From: Bacteroidota bacterium
Lineage (GTDB): Bacteria; Bacteroidota; Bacteroidia; B-17B0; Aurantibacillaceae
Length of the DNA: 5,120 nucleotides
NCBI GenBank assembly: GCA_025359355.1
Contig: JANYGR010000413.1
Coordinates: 1-5,120 of the forward strand
Reading direction: 5' to 3'
Shown here piece by piece: positions 1 to 5,120 of the stretch; positions within the stretch are counted from its first letter, which is position 1, and each line of letters opens with the position of its first letter. Below the pieces are notes generated by a model. It was not told the origin of the DNA. It was given only the letters and a program-made list of their open reading frames with translations, and did not search any database. The position numbers and the translations under genes are program-made.

Positions 1-53
1 GGAATAGTAAATATTTAGTAATTTTAGAATAGTATCCAATCAAACTAATTTAT

Positions 54-596
54 ATGAAAGAAGAAATTATTTTAAGAGAAGCCACATTCAATCCGAAAGT
101 GAAAACATATATTTTCTTTGTGGTATTGTTTTTTTTATTCACTAGTGTTATTGGTATTGTATTGATTCCGATATGGATATTTGGCTTAGGGCAATGGATG
201 AGCGGGAAGTTTTTTAAGACCTTATCTTGTCAAATTACAAATAAAAATTTAAAATTCTCAAAAGGATTAATTCTGCATATTGAAAAAACGATTCCTGTCG
301 AAAATATTCAAGACTTGTCATTTATGGGAGGACCTATTTTACGTTACTTCGGTTTAACGGTTATCAAGATAGAAACCGCTGGTGGCGGTGGCGGAAACCA
401 TAACCAAAATATGATGAGTATGTTGGGCATTAATGATGCGGAGAGTTTTAAAACAGATATATTATTGCAACGCGAAAAAGTAATTCACGAAAAAAACAAT
501 TCACCCAGTCAATCAAGTTCAACACCTTTAGACTCTCAGCTTTTAATGGATATTAAAAACGAATTGATTGAAATTAAGAATAAGATGAAGGGGTAA
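54..596 (+). CDS. Membrane-anchored bacterial PH-domain (bPH2/DUF304-like) protein
   Basis: A 180-residue protein starting at ATG 54. Residues 19-47 are strongly hydrophobic and form one long or two short membrane segments, leaving the rest probably cytoplasmic. Residues about 55-140 look like a bacterial PH domain of the DUF304 type: the run KTIPVENIQDLSFMGGP (78-94), then RYFGL and IKIETAGG, matches the usual 'IPxxxIQDvs...GpxxrxxGlgxvxieTAGG' pattern of that family. A Gly-rich stretch (109-114) follows. The Ser/Pro-rich linker (149-160) leads to a short charged helix (162-178) that could form a coiled coil. Such proteins are membrane-associated, and most have no assigned biochemical role; none is inferred here. 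The gene converges on ispF with only 6 bp between stops. Only 53 bp of upstream sequence is visible, so an operon partner to the left cannot be excluded. Confidence 0.8.
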   Translation: MKEEIILREATFNPKVKTYIFFVVLFFLFTSVIGIVLIPIWIFGLGQWMSGKFFKTLSCQITNKNLKFSKGLILHIEKTIPVENIQDLSFMGGPILRYFGLTVIKIETAGGGGGNHNQNMMSMLGINDAESFKTDILLQREKVIHEKNNSPSQSSSTPLDSQLLMDIKNELIEIKNKMKG

Positions 597-615
597 AAAG
601 AATTATTTTTTATCC
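591..615. terminator. Candidate bidirectional terminator hairpin between convergent genes
   Basis: Positions 591-600 can pair with 606-615 as a 10-bp stem (two of the pairs are G-U wobbles) around a 5-nt loop. The stem is flanked by A- and T-runs, so either strand would give a hairpin rich in A/U. It contains both the PH-domain gene stop (594-596) and the ispF stop (603-605), a normal place for a shared terminator. The stem is weak in GC, so this is a suggestion from position and pairing. Confidence 0.4.
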
Positions 616-1094
616 AATTTATAAATCAACGCTACCGCATAAGCATTCACGCCTTCGCCTTTGCCTACGTATCCAAGGCCTTCGTTGGTAGTAGCTTTAA
701 TAGAAACATCATTTGGCGTAATATTCATAATAGGAGCTAATATGTTTTGCATAGCTGTAATATGTGGATTTACTTTTGGAGCTTCTAAACTTAGCGTAGC
801 ATCAACGTTTCCAATGCCATAACCATTTTTTAATAATAAGGCTACTACTTCTTTTAGTAGTAATTTACTATCAGCTCCTTTGTATGTTGGATTATCATTA
901 GGGAAATGAAAACCAATATCTCTTAAATTAGCCGCACCTAATAAGGCATCGCAAATAGCATGTAATAATACATCAGCATCACTATGGCCTACGCAGCCTT
1001 TATCGAACTCTAATTTAATACCGCCTAACCATAATTCTCTGCCCTCTCCTAAAGGATGAACATCGTATCCAAATCCTACTCTTATATTTACCAT
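603..1094 (-). CDS. ispF: 2-C-methyl-D-erythritol 2,4-cyclodiphosphate synthase
   Basis: A complete 163-residue IspF, close to the usual ~160. The enzyme converts CDP-methylerythritol 2-phosphate to ME-2,4-cyclodiphosphate with release of CMP, in the MEP pathway of isoprenoid synthesis; the family forms cytosolic homotrimers with a zinc ion at each active site. Visible landmarks are the N-terminal GFGYDVHPL (zinc ligands D11 and H13), GHSDADVLLHAICDALLGAA (37-56, containing the third zinc ligand H45), DIGFHFPN (59-66) followed by the PTYKGADS segment, and the C-terminal KATTNEGLGYVGKGEG (133-148) that contacts CMP. The ATG at 1094 leaves only the usual few residues before the conserved RVGFGYDVH, so the start is secure. 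It lies 40 bp downstream of the DUF4833-like gene on the same strand, but a strong terminator-like hairpin lies between them, so it probably has its own promoter; I could not see a clear one. Confidence 0.97.
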   Translation of the reverse strand: MVNIRVGFGYDVHPLGEGRELWLGGIKLEFDKGCVGHSDADVLLHAICDALLGAANLRDIGFHFPNDNPTYKGADSKLLLKEVVALLLKNGYGIGNVDATLSLEAPKVNPHITAMQNILAPIMNITPNDVSIKATTNEGLGYVGKGEGVNAYAVALIYKLDKK

Positions 1095-1123
1095 GGTATT
1101 GTTGTTTTATTAAGGTGTATTAT

Positions 1124-1151
1124 AAAAAAAAGAGTTATGGTATAACTCTTT
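1124..1151 (-). terminator. Intrinsic terminator at the end of the DUF4833-like gene
   Basis: Positions 1129-1138 and 1142-1151 are a perfect 10-bp inverted repeat around a 3-nt loop. On the minus strand the hairpin is followed directly by a run of T (complement of the A-run 1124-1131), the standard layout of a rho-independent terminator. The stem is AT-rich (three G/C pairs). The DUF4833-like stop codon (1135-1137) lies inside the hairpin, so translating ribosomes would cover the stem until termination. Confidence 0.62.
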
Positions 1152-1704
1152 CAACTACTTCTTCGTTTTTGGTTGGTAATTTACCAAACACATCAATGTA
1201 TTTTATTTTGGGTGTCCAAAAAGCACCACCTTCAATGTGAATATAAATTCGAGTTATCGACATTAATTTATTATTAATGGTTGCAAATGCCTCGTATTTA
1301 TTATCAATCGGCGATTTAATTAAAAAAATTTGTTTTTTCTTGTACGATACAAAATTAAAATAGAATGATTTTTTTGCTGAATCTAACACGTGTGTCTCTA
1401 TTCCGTATGCATATTTTTTTTGAATGGCATTGAGTGATTCAGTACTTCCGTCGCTATTGTAATTTTTCCAATAAATTTTTATTGGTTCTTTTTCATTTAG
1501 CTCGTTTTTATCTGTATAATTTAACTGATAAATAAGTGTGTTTATATTGTTAGTTCGTTGCACATAAAACAATAAATTTTTAATGTCTTTTGGTGCAGGA
1601 AATTCTTTCCCATCTTTTGCTTTCGTTTGACTGAAAATGCCATTAGAGACGAACAGTAAAGCGAATAAGATAGTATGTTTAAAATATTTTTTTAGTGAAA
1701 TCAT
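1135..1704 (-). CDS. Secreted DUF4833-like protein of unknown function
   Basis: A 189-residue protein with a clear N-terminal export signal: basic MISLKKYFKH, a hydrophobic core (about 11-22), and a probable cleavage region near NGIFSQ (21-26). There is no lipobox cysteine, so it is probably periplasmic or otherwise exported rather than a lipoprotein. The mature part starts with FPAPKDIKNLLFYVQRTNNI (35-54), continues with YQLNY, IKIYWKNY and a KKYAYGIE motif (97-104), and ends with GGAFWTPKIKYIDVFG (159-174). I recognise this order of motifs as the DUF4833 family, common in Bacteroidota; the assignment is from memory of the pattern and no function is known to me. No catalytic residues can be named. 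Eighty-six bp separate it from the PPTase gene upstream; a good -7 box and a terminator bracket it, so it may be transcribed alone. Confidence 0.72.
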   Translation of the reverse strand: MISLKKYFKHTILFALLFVSNGIFSQTKAKDGKEFPAPKDIKNLLFYVQRTNNINTLIYQLNYTDKNELNEKEPIKIYWKNYNSDGSTESLNAIQKKYAYGIETHVLDSAKKSFYFNFVSYKKKQIFLIKSPIDNKYEAFATINNKLMSITRIYIHIEGGAFWTPKIKYIDVFGKLPTKNEEVVERVIP

Positions 1705-1733
1705 TCAGTTGTGCAATTGTATAATATTGGGCG

Positions 1734-1741
1734 CAAATTTA
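1734..1741 (-). promoter_or_regulatory. Candidate Bacteroidota -7 box (TAnnTTTG) for the DUF4833-like gene
   Basis: Read on the minus strand, 1741-1734 is TAAATTTG, a full match to the TAnnTTTG -7 element of the Bacteroidota primary sigma factor. It would place the transcription start near 1727, giving a leader of about 20-25 nt before the ATG at 1704. A TTAG about 20 bp upstream is only a partial match to the -33 TTTG element. A 6-bp inverted repeat (1746-1751 with 1763-1768) lies just upstream and is too short to call an operator. Confidence 0.45.
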
Positions 1742-1790
1742 ATTGTAGTTATTGAAATATGCTAACTAAATGCTTGTTAAATTTACGAAC

Positions 1791-2432
1791 TTATATAAAA
1801 TCAGTAAGTTTAAAGTGCTTGATTTGTAGCTCATTAGAGTCGTTAAAGGCAATGTGAGCCACATATTCAGGGGTAATAAGTAATTCTTTTAAATTCCAGA
1901 CTGTTTGCCCGCAGGAAGCAAAATCGCTCCCAATTACCATATCTGGTAACAAAATGGCTAATCCTTTACCATTGGCCTTACTAATAGCTTCTTTTTTTGT
2001 CCATAAGGTAAAAAAATCAGGAATAGGATTTTCCGAATGCGTTAAGTCTTCCAATTCCTTATCAGACAAGGAAATCGAATAATCATCTATGCAAATTTCT
2101 CTTATTTTTTCAACATCTATTCCTACACGCGTTGTTTTTGAAACAGCGCACATCACATAATCATCTGCGTGCGATATACTAAAATCGATGCCTTCATTCA
2201 AAAAAGGCCTGCCATATTCATCGGTTCGGTAATCTTCTAAAACAGCATCATCAAAACCTTGCTTTAGTAATAGCTGTTTTAAAATCAAACGAGCTAATAT
2301 ACTACGTAATTGCTCGTTTTCATGCGGATGCTTCGTTATTTTTTCTTGCATAAAAACAGGTAATTTATACAAACAATCAGTCAAATGAAGTATATCACCT
2401 TGCTCTATTTTTAGTATCCCTATGAATATCAT
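1791..2432 (-). CDS. 4'-phosphopantetheinyl transferase superfamily protein (Sfp-like)
   Basis: A 213-residue protein that probably transfers the phosphopantetheine arm of CoA to a serine of an acyl or peptidyl carrier protein in the cytoplasm. All family motifs are present. GRPFL (74-78) leads into DFSISHADDYVMCAVS (83-98). RVGIDVEKI (102-110) carries the magnesium-binding D106 and E108. LWTKKEAISKANGKGL (143-158) carries the W/T/K-K-E and following lysine that complete the metal and substrate site. The length suits a compact Sfp-type enzyme. I chose the ATG at 2432. The frame stays open to a TTG at 2486, but those 18 extra residues run into a dispersed repeat and include non-coding leader, so they are unlikely. 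Its carrier-protein target is not in the window: it may serve primary fatty-acid synthesis or a secondary pathway. The gene is divergent from gatB across a 221-bp spacer. Confidence 0.9.
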   Translation of the reverse strand: MIFIGILKIEQGDILHLTDCLYKLPVFMQEKITKHPHENEQLRSILARLILKQLLLKQGFDDAVLEDYRTDEYGRPFLNEGIDFSISHADDYVMCAVSKTTRVGIDVEKIREICIDDYSISLSDKELEDLTHSENPIPDFFTLWTKKEAISKANGKGLAILLPDMVIGSDFASCGQTVWNLKELLITPEYVAHIAFNDSNELQIKHFKLTDFI

Positions 2433-2470
2433 ACTTTGTAAAAATACTAAATACTCTGATAAAATAATGA

Positions 2471-2567
2471 GGGCGTGTCCCCGCAAAAAAAAGGCAGCGG
2501 GGTCGGGCTGTCGCTACAACCTTTTTATCGTGCCTCTAAAAAGGGTTTTCGCTTGCATCCCTCACGC
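2471..2567. repeat. Composite palindromic intergenic repeat (~97 bp, three hairpins)
   Basis: A GC-rich island in AT-rich DNA, starting GGGCGTG and ending CACGC. Three hairpins can be drawn: 2479-2484 with 2497-2502 (CCCCGC/GCGGGG, 12-nt loop); 2520-2526 with 2538-2544 (CCTTTTT/AAAAAGG, 11-nt loop); and 2552-2556 with 2566-2570 (CTTGC/GCAAG, 9-nt loop, running just past the right end). Conserved-looking blocks GGGTCGGGCT-like (2499-2509), TCGCTACAA and TTCGCTTGCATCCCTCACGC (2548-2567) resemble a dispersed repeat that I remember from many Bacteroidota genomes, where the loop contents vary between copies. This identity is from memory, and no second copy is in the window. It lies between two divergent genes and could separate their promoters. 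Confidence 0.6.
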
Positions 2568-2597
2568 AAGTGTCGTAAGTAGAATGAAATTTTACTA

Positions 2598-2627
2598 TTT
2601 TAAACAACACAAAAAATGGTATCTTTA
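2598..2627 (+). promoter_or_regulatory. Weak candidate promoter for gatB
   Basis: TATCTTTA at 2620-2627 matches the Bacteroidota -7 element TAnnTTTG except at the last base. A poor TTTA at 2599-2602 lies 17 bp upstream, where a TTTG -33 element would be expected. The start would fall near 2634, about 20 nt before the gatB ATG. No Shine-Dalgarno is visible; the leader is A-rich, as is usual in this phylum. Confidence 0.3.
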
Positions 2628-2653
2628 ACCTTTATTATTCAAGAAAATTAAAC

Positions 2654-4105
2654 ATGAGCGTTTACGATAAATATAAAGCTGTTATTGGTTTAGAGTGCCA
2701 TATACAATTGCTTACCAAAACAAAAATGTACAGCGATGATATCGCAGAATATGGCGGAATGCCCAATACAAATGTGAGTGTCATTACATTAGGTCATCCA
2801 GGTACTTTACCTAAGGTGAATAAACGTGCTATCGAATTTGCTGTAAAATTAGGTATTGCCATGCACTCTGATATTCGTGAAGAAAATCAGTTTGCTCGTA
2901 AAAATTATTTTTATGCAGATTTACCAAAGGGCTATCAAATTACACAAGACAAAACACCAATTTGTAATGGTGGTTACGTTGATATTAAATTAAAAGATGG
3001 TACCGAAAAAAGAATCAATCTCACTCGTATTCACATGGAAGAAGATGCAGGTAAAAGTATGCACGACATTGATCCATTTGAATCATTAATTGATTTGAAT
3101 AGAGCAGGAACGCCTTTGTTGGAAATCGTTACAGAGCCTGATTTTACAGGTAGCGAGGAAGCGTATATTTATTTAACAGAAGTAAAAAAATTAGTACGTT
3201 ACTTAGATATTTGCGATGGAAACATGGAAGAAGGTTCACTGCGTTGTGATGCCAATGTTTCGGTGATGTTGAAAGATGCAAAAGAATACGGAAAAAAAGT
3301 AGAGGTTAAAAACATGAACTCGTTTCGTAATGTGCAACGCGCTATCGATTTCGAAATTAAACGTCAAATAGATTTATTAGAATCAGGAGAAGATATAGCA
3401 GGAGAAACGCGTAGTTTTAATGCGACAGATGGTTCTACGTTTGCGCTAAGAAGTAAAGAAAACGCGAATGATTACCGTTATTTTCCAGAACCAGATTTGC
3501 AACCTGTATATGTAACGCAAGAATATATAAATTCTGTAAAGGCTCAAATGCCTGAATTACCAAGTGATTTGTTCAACAAGTTTACGAAAGAATTTGGACT
3601 ATCTGAATACGATGCATATAATTTAACAGACCTTAAAGGACTTGCTTTGTATTTTAATGAGTTAGTATCATTCACTAAAAACTATAAAGCCGCCGCCAAT
3701 TGGATGATGGGAAGCATTAAATCTTATTTGAATGAAAATGCATTTACCATCGAACAGTTTAAAATAAAACCAAAAACGATTGCAGATTTAATTACTTTAA
3801 TTGATGAAGGAAAAATAAGTAATGCAGCAGCTACACAAAAATTATTTCCTGAGTTAATGTTGAATCCAACAGAAGCTCCGTTAAGCATTGCACAACGTTT
3901 AGATATTATACAGAGTAATGATACTGGCGCCTTACAAGCATTGGTAGAACAAGCTTTAGCGAAATATCCTGAAAAAATTACTGAATATAAAAATGGTAAA
4001 ACTAATTTATTAGGATTATTTGTAGGTGAAGTGATGAAATTAGGAAAAGGGAAAGCGGATCCTAAAATGGCAAATCAATTGGTGAAAGAGGCTTTGGAGA
4101 AATAA
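2654..4105 (+). CDS. gatB: Asp-tRNA(Asn)/Glu-tRNA(Gln) amidotransferase subunit B
   Basis: A complete 483-residue GatB, the usual length (~475-490). With GatA and GatC it forms the GatCAB complex, which amidates misacylated Glu-tRNA(Gln) and/or Asp-tRNA(Asn); GatB binds the tRNA, activates the acyl group with ATP, and receives ammonia from GatA. Visible: AVIGLECHIQL (9-19) with active-site E14 and H16 (E10/H12 of the S. aureus enzyme); RKNYFYADLPKGYQI (82-96); RIHMEEDAGKS (125-135); the family signature LIDLNRAGTPLLEIVTEPD (145-163); MEEGSLRCDANVS (191-203); and NDYRYFPEPDLQPVY (272-286). The helical YqeY-like tRNA-binding tail covers about 330-483, with ANWMMGS (348-354) and KISNAAATQKLFPEL (387-401). 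The cysteine pairs that bind zinc in some GatB proteins (as I remember for Aquifex) are absent from residues 26-50; the S. aureus protein also lacks them, so this is normal variation. gatA and gatC are not next to it, so the complex is probably encoded at scattered loci. Confidence 0.97.
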   Translation: MSVYDKYKAVIGLECHIQLLTKTKMYSDDIAEYGGMPNTNVSVITLGHPGTLPKVNKRAIEFAVKLGIAMHSDIREENQFARKNYFYADLPKGYQITQDKTPICNGGYVDIKLKDGTEKRINLTRIHMEEDAGKSMHDIDPFESLIDLNRAGTPLLEIVTEPDFTGSEEAYIYLTEVKKLVRYLDICDGNMEEGSLRCDANVSVMLKDAKEYGKKVEVKNMNSFRNVQRAIDFEIKRQIDLLESGEDIAGETRSFNATDGSTFALRSKENANDYRYFPEPDLQPVYVTQEYINSVKAQMPELPSDLFNKFTKEFGLSEYDAYNLTDLKGLALYFNELVSFTKNYKAAANWMMGSIKSYLNENAFTIEQFKIKPKTIADLITLIDEGKISNAAATQKLFPELMLNPTEAPLSIAQRLDIIQSNDTGALQALVEQALAKYPEKITEYKNGKTNLLGLFVGEVMKLGKGKADPKMANQLVKEALEK

Positions 4106-4196
4106 TTATTTTTTTCCTTTCATTCCAATATCCGAACTTTTTGTTTGAAAATCTCTCGGACGGTTAGGGAAAAACTTTTTGATATTTACAAGTAAC

Positions 4197-4751
4197 ATGA
4201 ATAAGCATAATGAAATAATACAAACAATTTCGTTAATAAAAGATGATTTTTCTTTAAAAACAAATAGTATAATTAAAGAATTTTTTAATGTATTTATATT
4301 ACTAGATTTTGAATCATTAAGTAATGAATCTTATATTGAATATGACAAAACCGCTGACTATATAAAAATTCAGCTGATTTCAAAAGATGGAAAAAGAATG
4401 AATTTTTCATTTGAATTTTTTCACGGACTGACTGAAATCTTTATAGATAATGATATAGAATTAATCATTCAATATAAATTTGAAGATAGTAAGAGTGCTA
4501 ATATTTATTTTAATAATTGTTTAGCTTCTACAGTTCATGTTGATTATCTTAAAAACAAAAATAATAGTGTCATATGTTATAATTATAAATTTATATTAAA
4601 TGAATGTATTTGCATAGAGACTGGTAGTAGTTCCTTTTTCAGAAGGCTCATAACAAAAACAAAAATAGTTAATCAAATATTTTGCCCATGGATTAAGCCT
4701 TCTGCTCCGCTGGATTTGCAATCCTGCGGTATACTACAAAAAATTTCATAA
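4197..4751 (+). CDS. Hypothetical protein, very AT-rich; C-terminus lies in a palindromic repeat
   Basis: I do not recognise this 184-residue protein. It is rich in Ile, Asn, Lys and Phe and has no signal peptide or obvious membrane segment. It looks like a soluble alpha/beta protein: a helical N-terminus (about 1-35), then alternating strands such as YIKIQLIS (55-62), MNFSFEFF (68-75) and FIDNDIELIIQYKF (81-94). No catalytic motif can be named. Scattered cysteines (for example 131, 142, 144) form no recognisable metal site. Base composition is clearly more AT-rich than in gatB or ispF, suggesting an accessory or recently gained gene. The last ~14 codons run into the repeat at 4707-4729 and the sequence duplicated in the inverted arm, so the native C-terminus may have been replaced or lost. 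I chose ATG 4197; an in-frame TTG at 4179 is less likely. It lies 91 bp after gatB with no clear promoter. Confidence 0.55.
   Translation: MNKHNEIIQTISLIKDDFSLKTNSIIKEFFNVFILLDFESLSNESYIEYDKTADYIKIQLISKDGKRMNFSFEFFHGLTEIFIDNDIELIIQYKFEDSKSANIYFNNCLASTVHVDYLKNKNNSVICYNYKFILNECICIETGSSSFFRRLITKTKIVNQIFCPWIKPSAPLDLQSCGILQKIS
4707..4729. repeat. REP-like imperfect palindrome, unit A
   Basis: A 23-bp palindrome: 10-bp arms 4707-4716 and 4720-4729 with one mismatch around a 3-nt centre, core GGATTTGCAATCC. Palindromes with a GGATTnnnAATCC core are, as I remember, abundant intergenic repeats in Bacteroidota, often linked to IS200-like REP-associated tyrosine transposases; none is present here. This unit lies inside the 3' end of the hypothetical gene. 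Confidence 0.55.
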
Positions 4752-4877
4752 TTCATTTTTTATTTTTGTTCTGCAAGATTACAAATCCTGCAGAGCGCGA
4801 TTATTTCTTTTGCCCTTTGATTTGTAACAACATGTTAAATAAATGCGCTGTAGCTACTGCATCACCTTCTGCACGAT
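4724..4877 (+). repeat. Left arm of long inverted repeat
   Basis: This 154-bp segment matches the reverse complement of 4967-5120 without gaps and with 5 differences (149/154 by eye). Paired coordinates sum to 9844. Differences fall at 4774, 4828, 4852, 4864 and 4872 of this arm. It contains the last codons and stop of the hypothetical gene, REP-like unit B and the end of the exonuclease gene. The repeat stops sharply on its inner side at 4877; the outer limit is unknown because the other arm is cut by the window edge. Confidence 0.95.
4771..4793. repeat. REP-like imperfect palindrome, unit B (possible terminator)
   Basis: A 23-bp palindrome with arms 4771-4780 and 4784-4793 (CTGCAAGATT / AATCCTGCAG, one mismatch). 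It shares its core with unit A, 41 bp away, so the two form a REP doublet-like arrangement. It sits between the converging ends of the hypothetical gene (stop 4749-4751) and the exonuclease gene (stop 4801-4803), where its hairpin could help end transcription from either side. Confidence 0.55.
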
Positions 4878-5001
4878 GTCTCGCATTATTTGGGATATTA
4901 AGAGATGCGCATAATTTTCCTAAACTATAAGTTGGTTTATCAGGAATTAATTTTCTATTTATTTGTATCGTACAGAAGGAGATGCAGTAGCCACAGCGCA
5001 T
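4801..5001 (-). CDS. C-terminal fragment of a DnaQ-family 3'-5' exonuclease (5' end lost)
   Basis: Only the last ~57 residues of an exonuclease of the DNA polymerase III epsilon type are present. The text NRKLIPDKPTYSLGKLCASL (15-34) followed by IPNNARHRAEGDAVATAHLF matches the end of the DnaQ/RNase T fold. H42 and D47 form the Exo III motif (HxAxxD) that supplies the last two residues of the DEDDh active site. The Exo I (DxE) and Exo II motifs, about 100 upstream residues, are missing. Residues 1-9 (MRCGYCISF) are not family sequence: they are the antisense of the duplicated tail in the right inverted arm, so the ATG at 5001 is fortuitous. True homology covers 4801-4974. The protein ends soon after Exo III, so it is not the start of an exonuclease/GIY-YIG fusion. 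As it stands the fragment cannot be an active nuclease. Confidence 0.8.
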   Translation of the reverse strand: MRCGYCISFCTIQINRKLIPDKPTYSLGKLCASLNIPNNARHRAEGDAVATAHLFNMLLQIKGQKK

Positions 5002-5120
5002 TTATTTAACATGTTATTACAAATCAAAGGGCAAAAGAAATAATCGCGCTCTGCAGGATTTGTAATCTTACAGAACAAAAATAAAAAATGAATTATGAAA
5101 TTTTTTGTAGTATACCGCAG
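4967..5120 (-). repeat. Right arm of long inverted repeat, cut by the window end
   Basis: Reverse-complement copy of 4724-4877, separated from it by an 89-bp loop (4878-4966) holding unduplicated exonuclease sequence. The match is still perfect at position 5120, so the repeat may continue beyond the window. It includes a diverged copy of REP-like unit B at 5051-5073. Single-stranded DNA or RNA of this region could fold into a very long hairpin. Confidence 0.95.
4969..5043 (+). pseudogene. Second, shorter copy of the exonuclease C-terminal tail
   Basis: Reading forward from 4969 gives RTEGDAVATAHLFNMLLQIK (first 20 residues) and then GQKK and a stop at 5041-5043. These are the last 24 residues of the same exonuclease, on the opposite strand. 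Against the minus-strand copy there are three synonymous changes (Leu TTG/TTA, Ala GCT/GCC, Gly GGT/GGA) and one replacement (Ala to Thr, next to the junction). The frame has no start codon and meets an in-frame stop at 4948-4950, so it is a remnant. Confidence 0.85.

Noticed and set aside
1123..1154. TTGAAA / TATAAT sigma-70-like promoter before ispF on the minus strand
   Set aside because: The spacing is about 25 bp instead of ~17, the words lie across the terminator hairpin and T-run, and Bacteroidota use a different consensus.
1788..1810. Hairpin at the PPTase stop codon (AACTTA/TAAGTT)
   Set aside because: The stem is only 6 bp with an 11-nt loop and no following T-run on the minus strand, so it is not called a terminator.
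2433..2486. N-terminal extension of the PPTase to a TTG codon
   Set aside because: The extra 18 residues read through the spacer into the dispersed repeat, and the ATG at 2432 already gives a normal-length protein.
2422..2628. 68-codon forward reading frame across the divergent spacer
   Set aside because: It overlaps the PPTase start antisense and runs through the hairpin repeat. Its product has no recognisable features, so it is a chance frame.
4135..4181. Direct repeat AACTTTTTG at 4135-4143 and 4173-4181
   Set aside because: Nine bases of T-rich text recurring 38 bp apart in AT-rich DNA is weak evidence; no third copy or known site was seen.
4179..4196. TTG start adding six residues to the hypothetical protein
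   Set aside because: An ATG follows 18 bp later with equal or better context, and nothing supports TTG initiation.
4724..5120. Retron, diversity-generating retroelement or transposon with terminal inverted repeats
   Set aside because: There is no reverse transcriptase or transposase. The differences between arms are not adenine-directed, and the 89-bp interior is simply the continuation of the exonuclease gene.

Overview
The window is low-GC, gene-dense DNA that fits a Bacteroidota bacterium. Supporting signs are a secreted DUF4833-type protein, a TAnnTTTG-type promoter, start codons without clear Shine-Dalgarno sequences, and two kinds of intergenic palindromic repeat that resemble dispersed repeats I remember from Bacteroidota genomes. 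I cannot place it below phylum. No tRNA, rRNA, CRISPR array, transposase or complete mobile element was seen.

Layout. A small membrane-anchored bacterial PH-domain protein (54-596, +) converges on ispF (603-1094, -), with a hairpin across both stop codons. Behind ispF on the minus strand are a secreted DUF4833-like protein (1135-1704) and a 4'-phosphopantetheinyl transferase (1791-2432). A 221-bp divergent spacer (2433-2653) separates the transferase from gatB and holds a ~97-bp repeat made of hairpins. gatB (2654-4105, +) is intact. After it comes an unrecognised, very AT-rich gene (4197-4751, +) whose last codons lie in a palindromic repeat. The window ends in a long inverted repeat containing two broken tails of a DnaQ-family exonuclease gene.

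How the genes relate. Most are unrelated housekeeping functions: isoprenoid precursor synthesis by the MEP pathway (IspF), carrier-protein activation (PPTase) and tRNA-dependent amidation for Asn/Gln-tRNA (GatB). The minus-strand trio is co-oriented but not clearly one operon, because a good intrinsic terminator ends the DUF4833 gene and a good -7 box precedes it.

The most notable structure is at the right end. Positions 4724-4877 recur as the reverse complement at 4967-5120, with 5 differences in 154 bp, and the right arm is cut by the window edge. Each arm carries the C-terminus of the same exonuclease on opposite strands. The join lies in an inferred 8-bp microhomology (4967-4974). Three of the four coding differences are synonymous, so the two copies probably diverged as working genes before they were joined. 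A chimera between strains at a contig end or a real inverted duplication both fit; I favour the first. I found no convincing new defence or mobile system.
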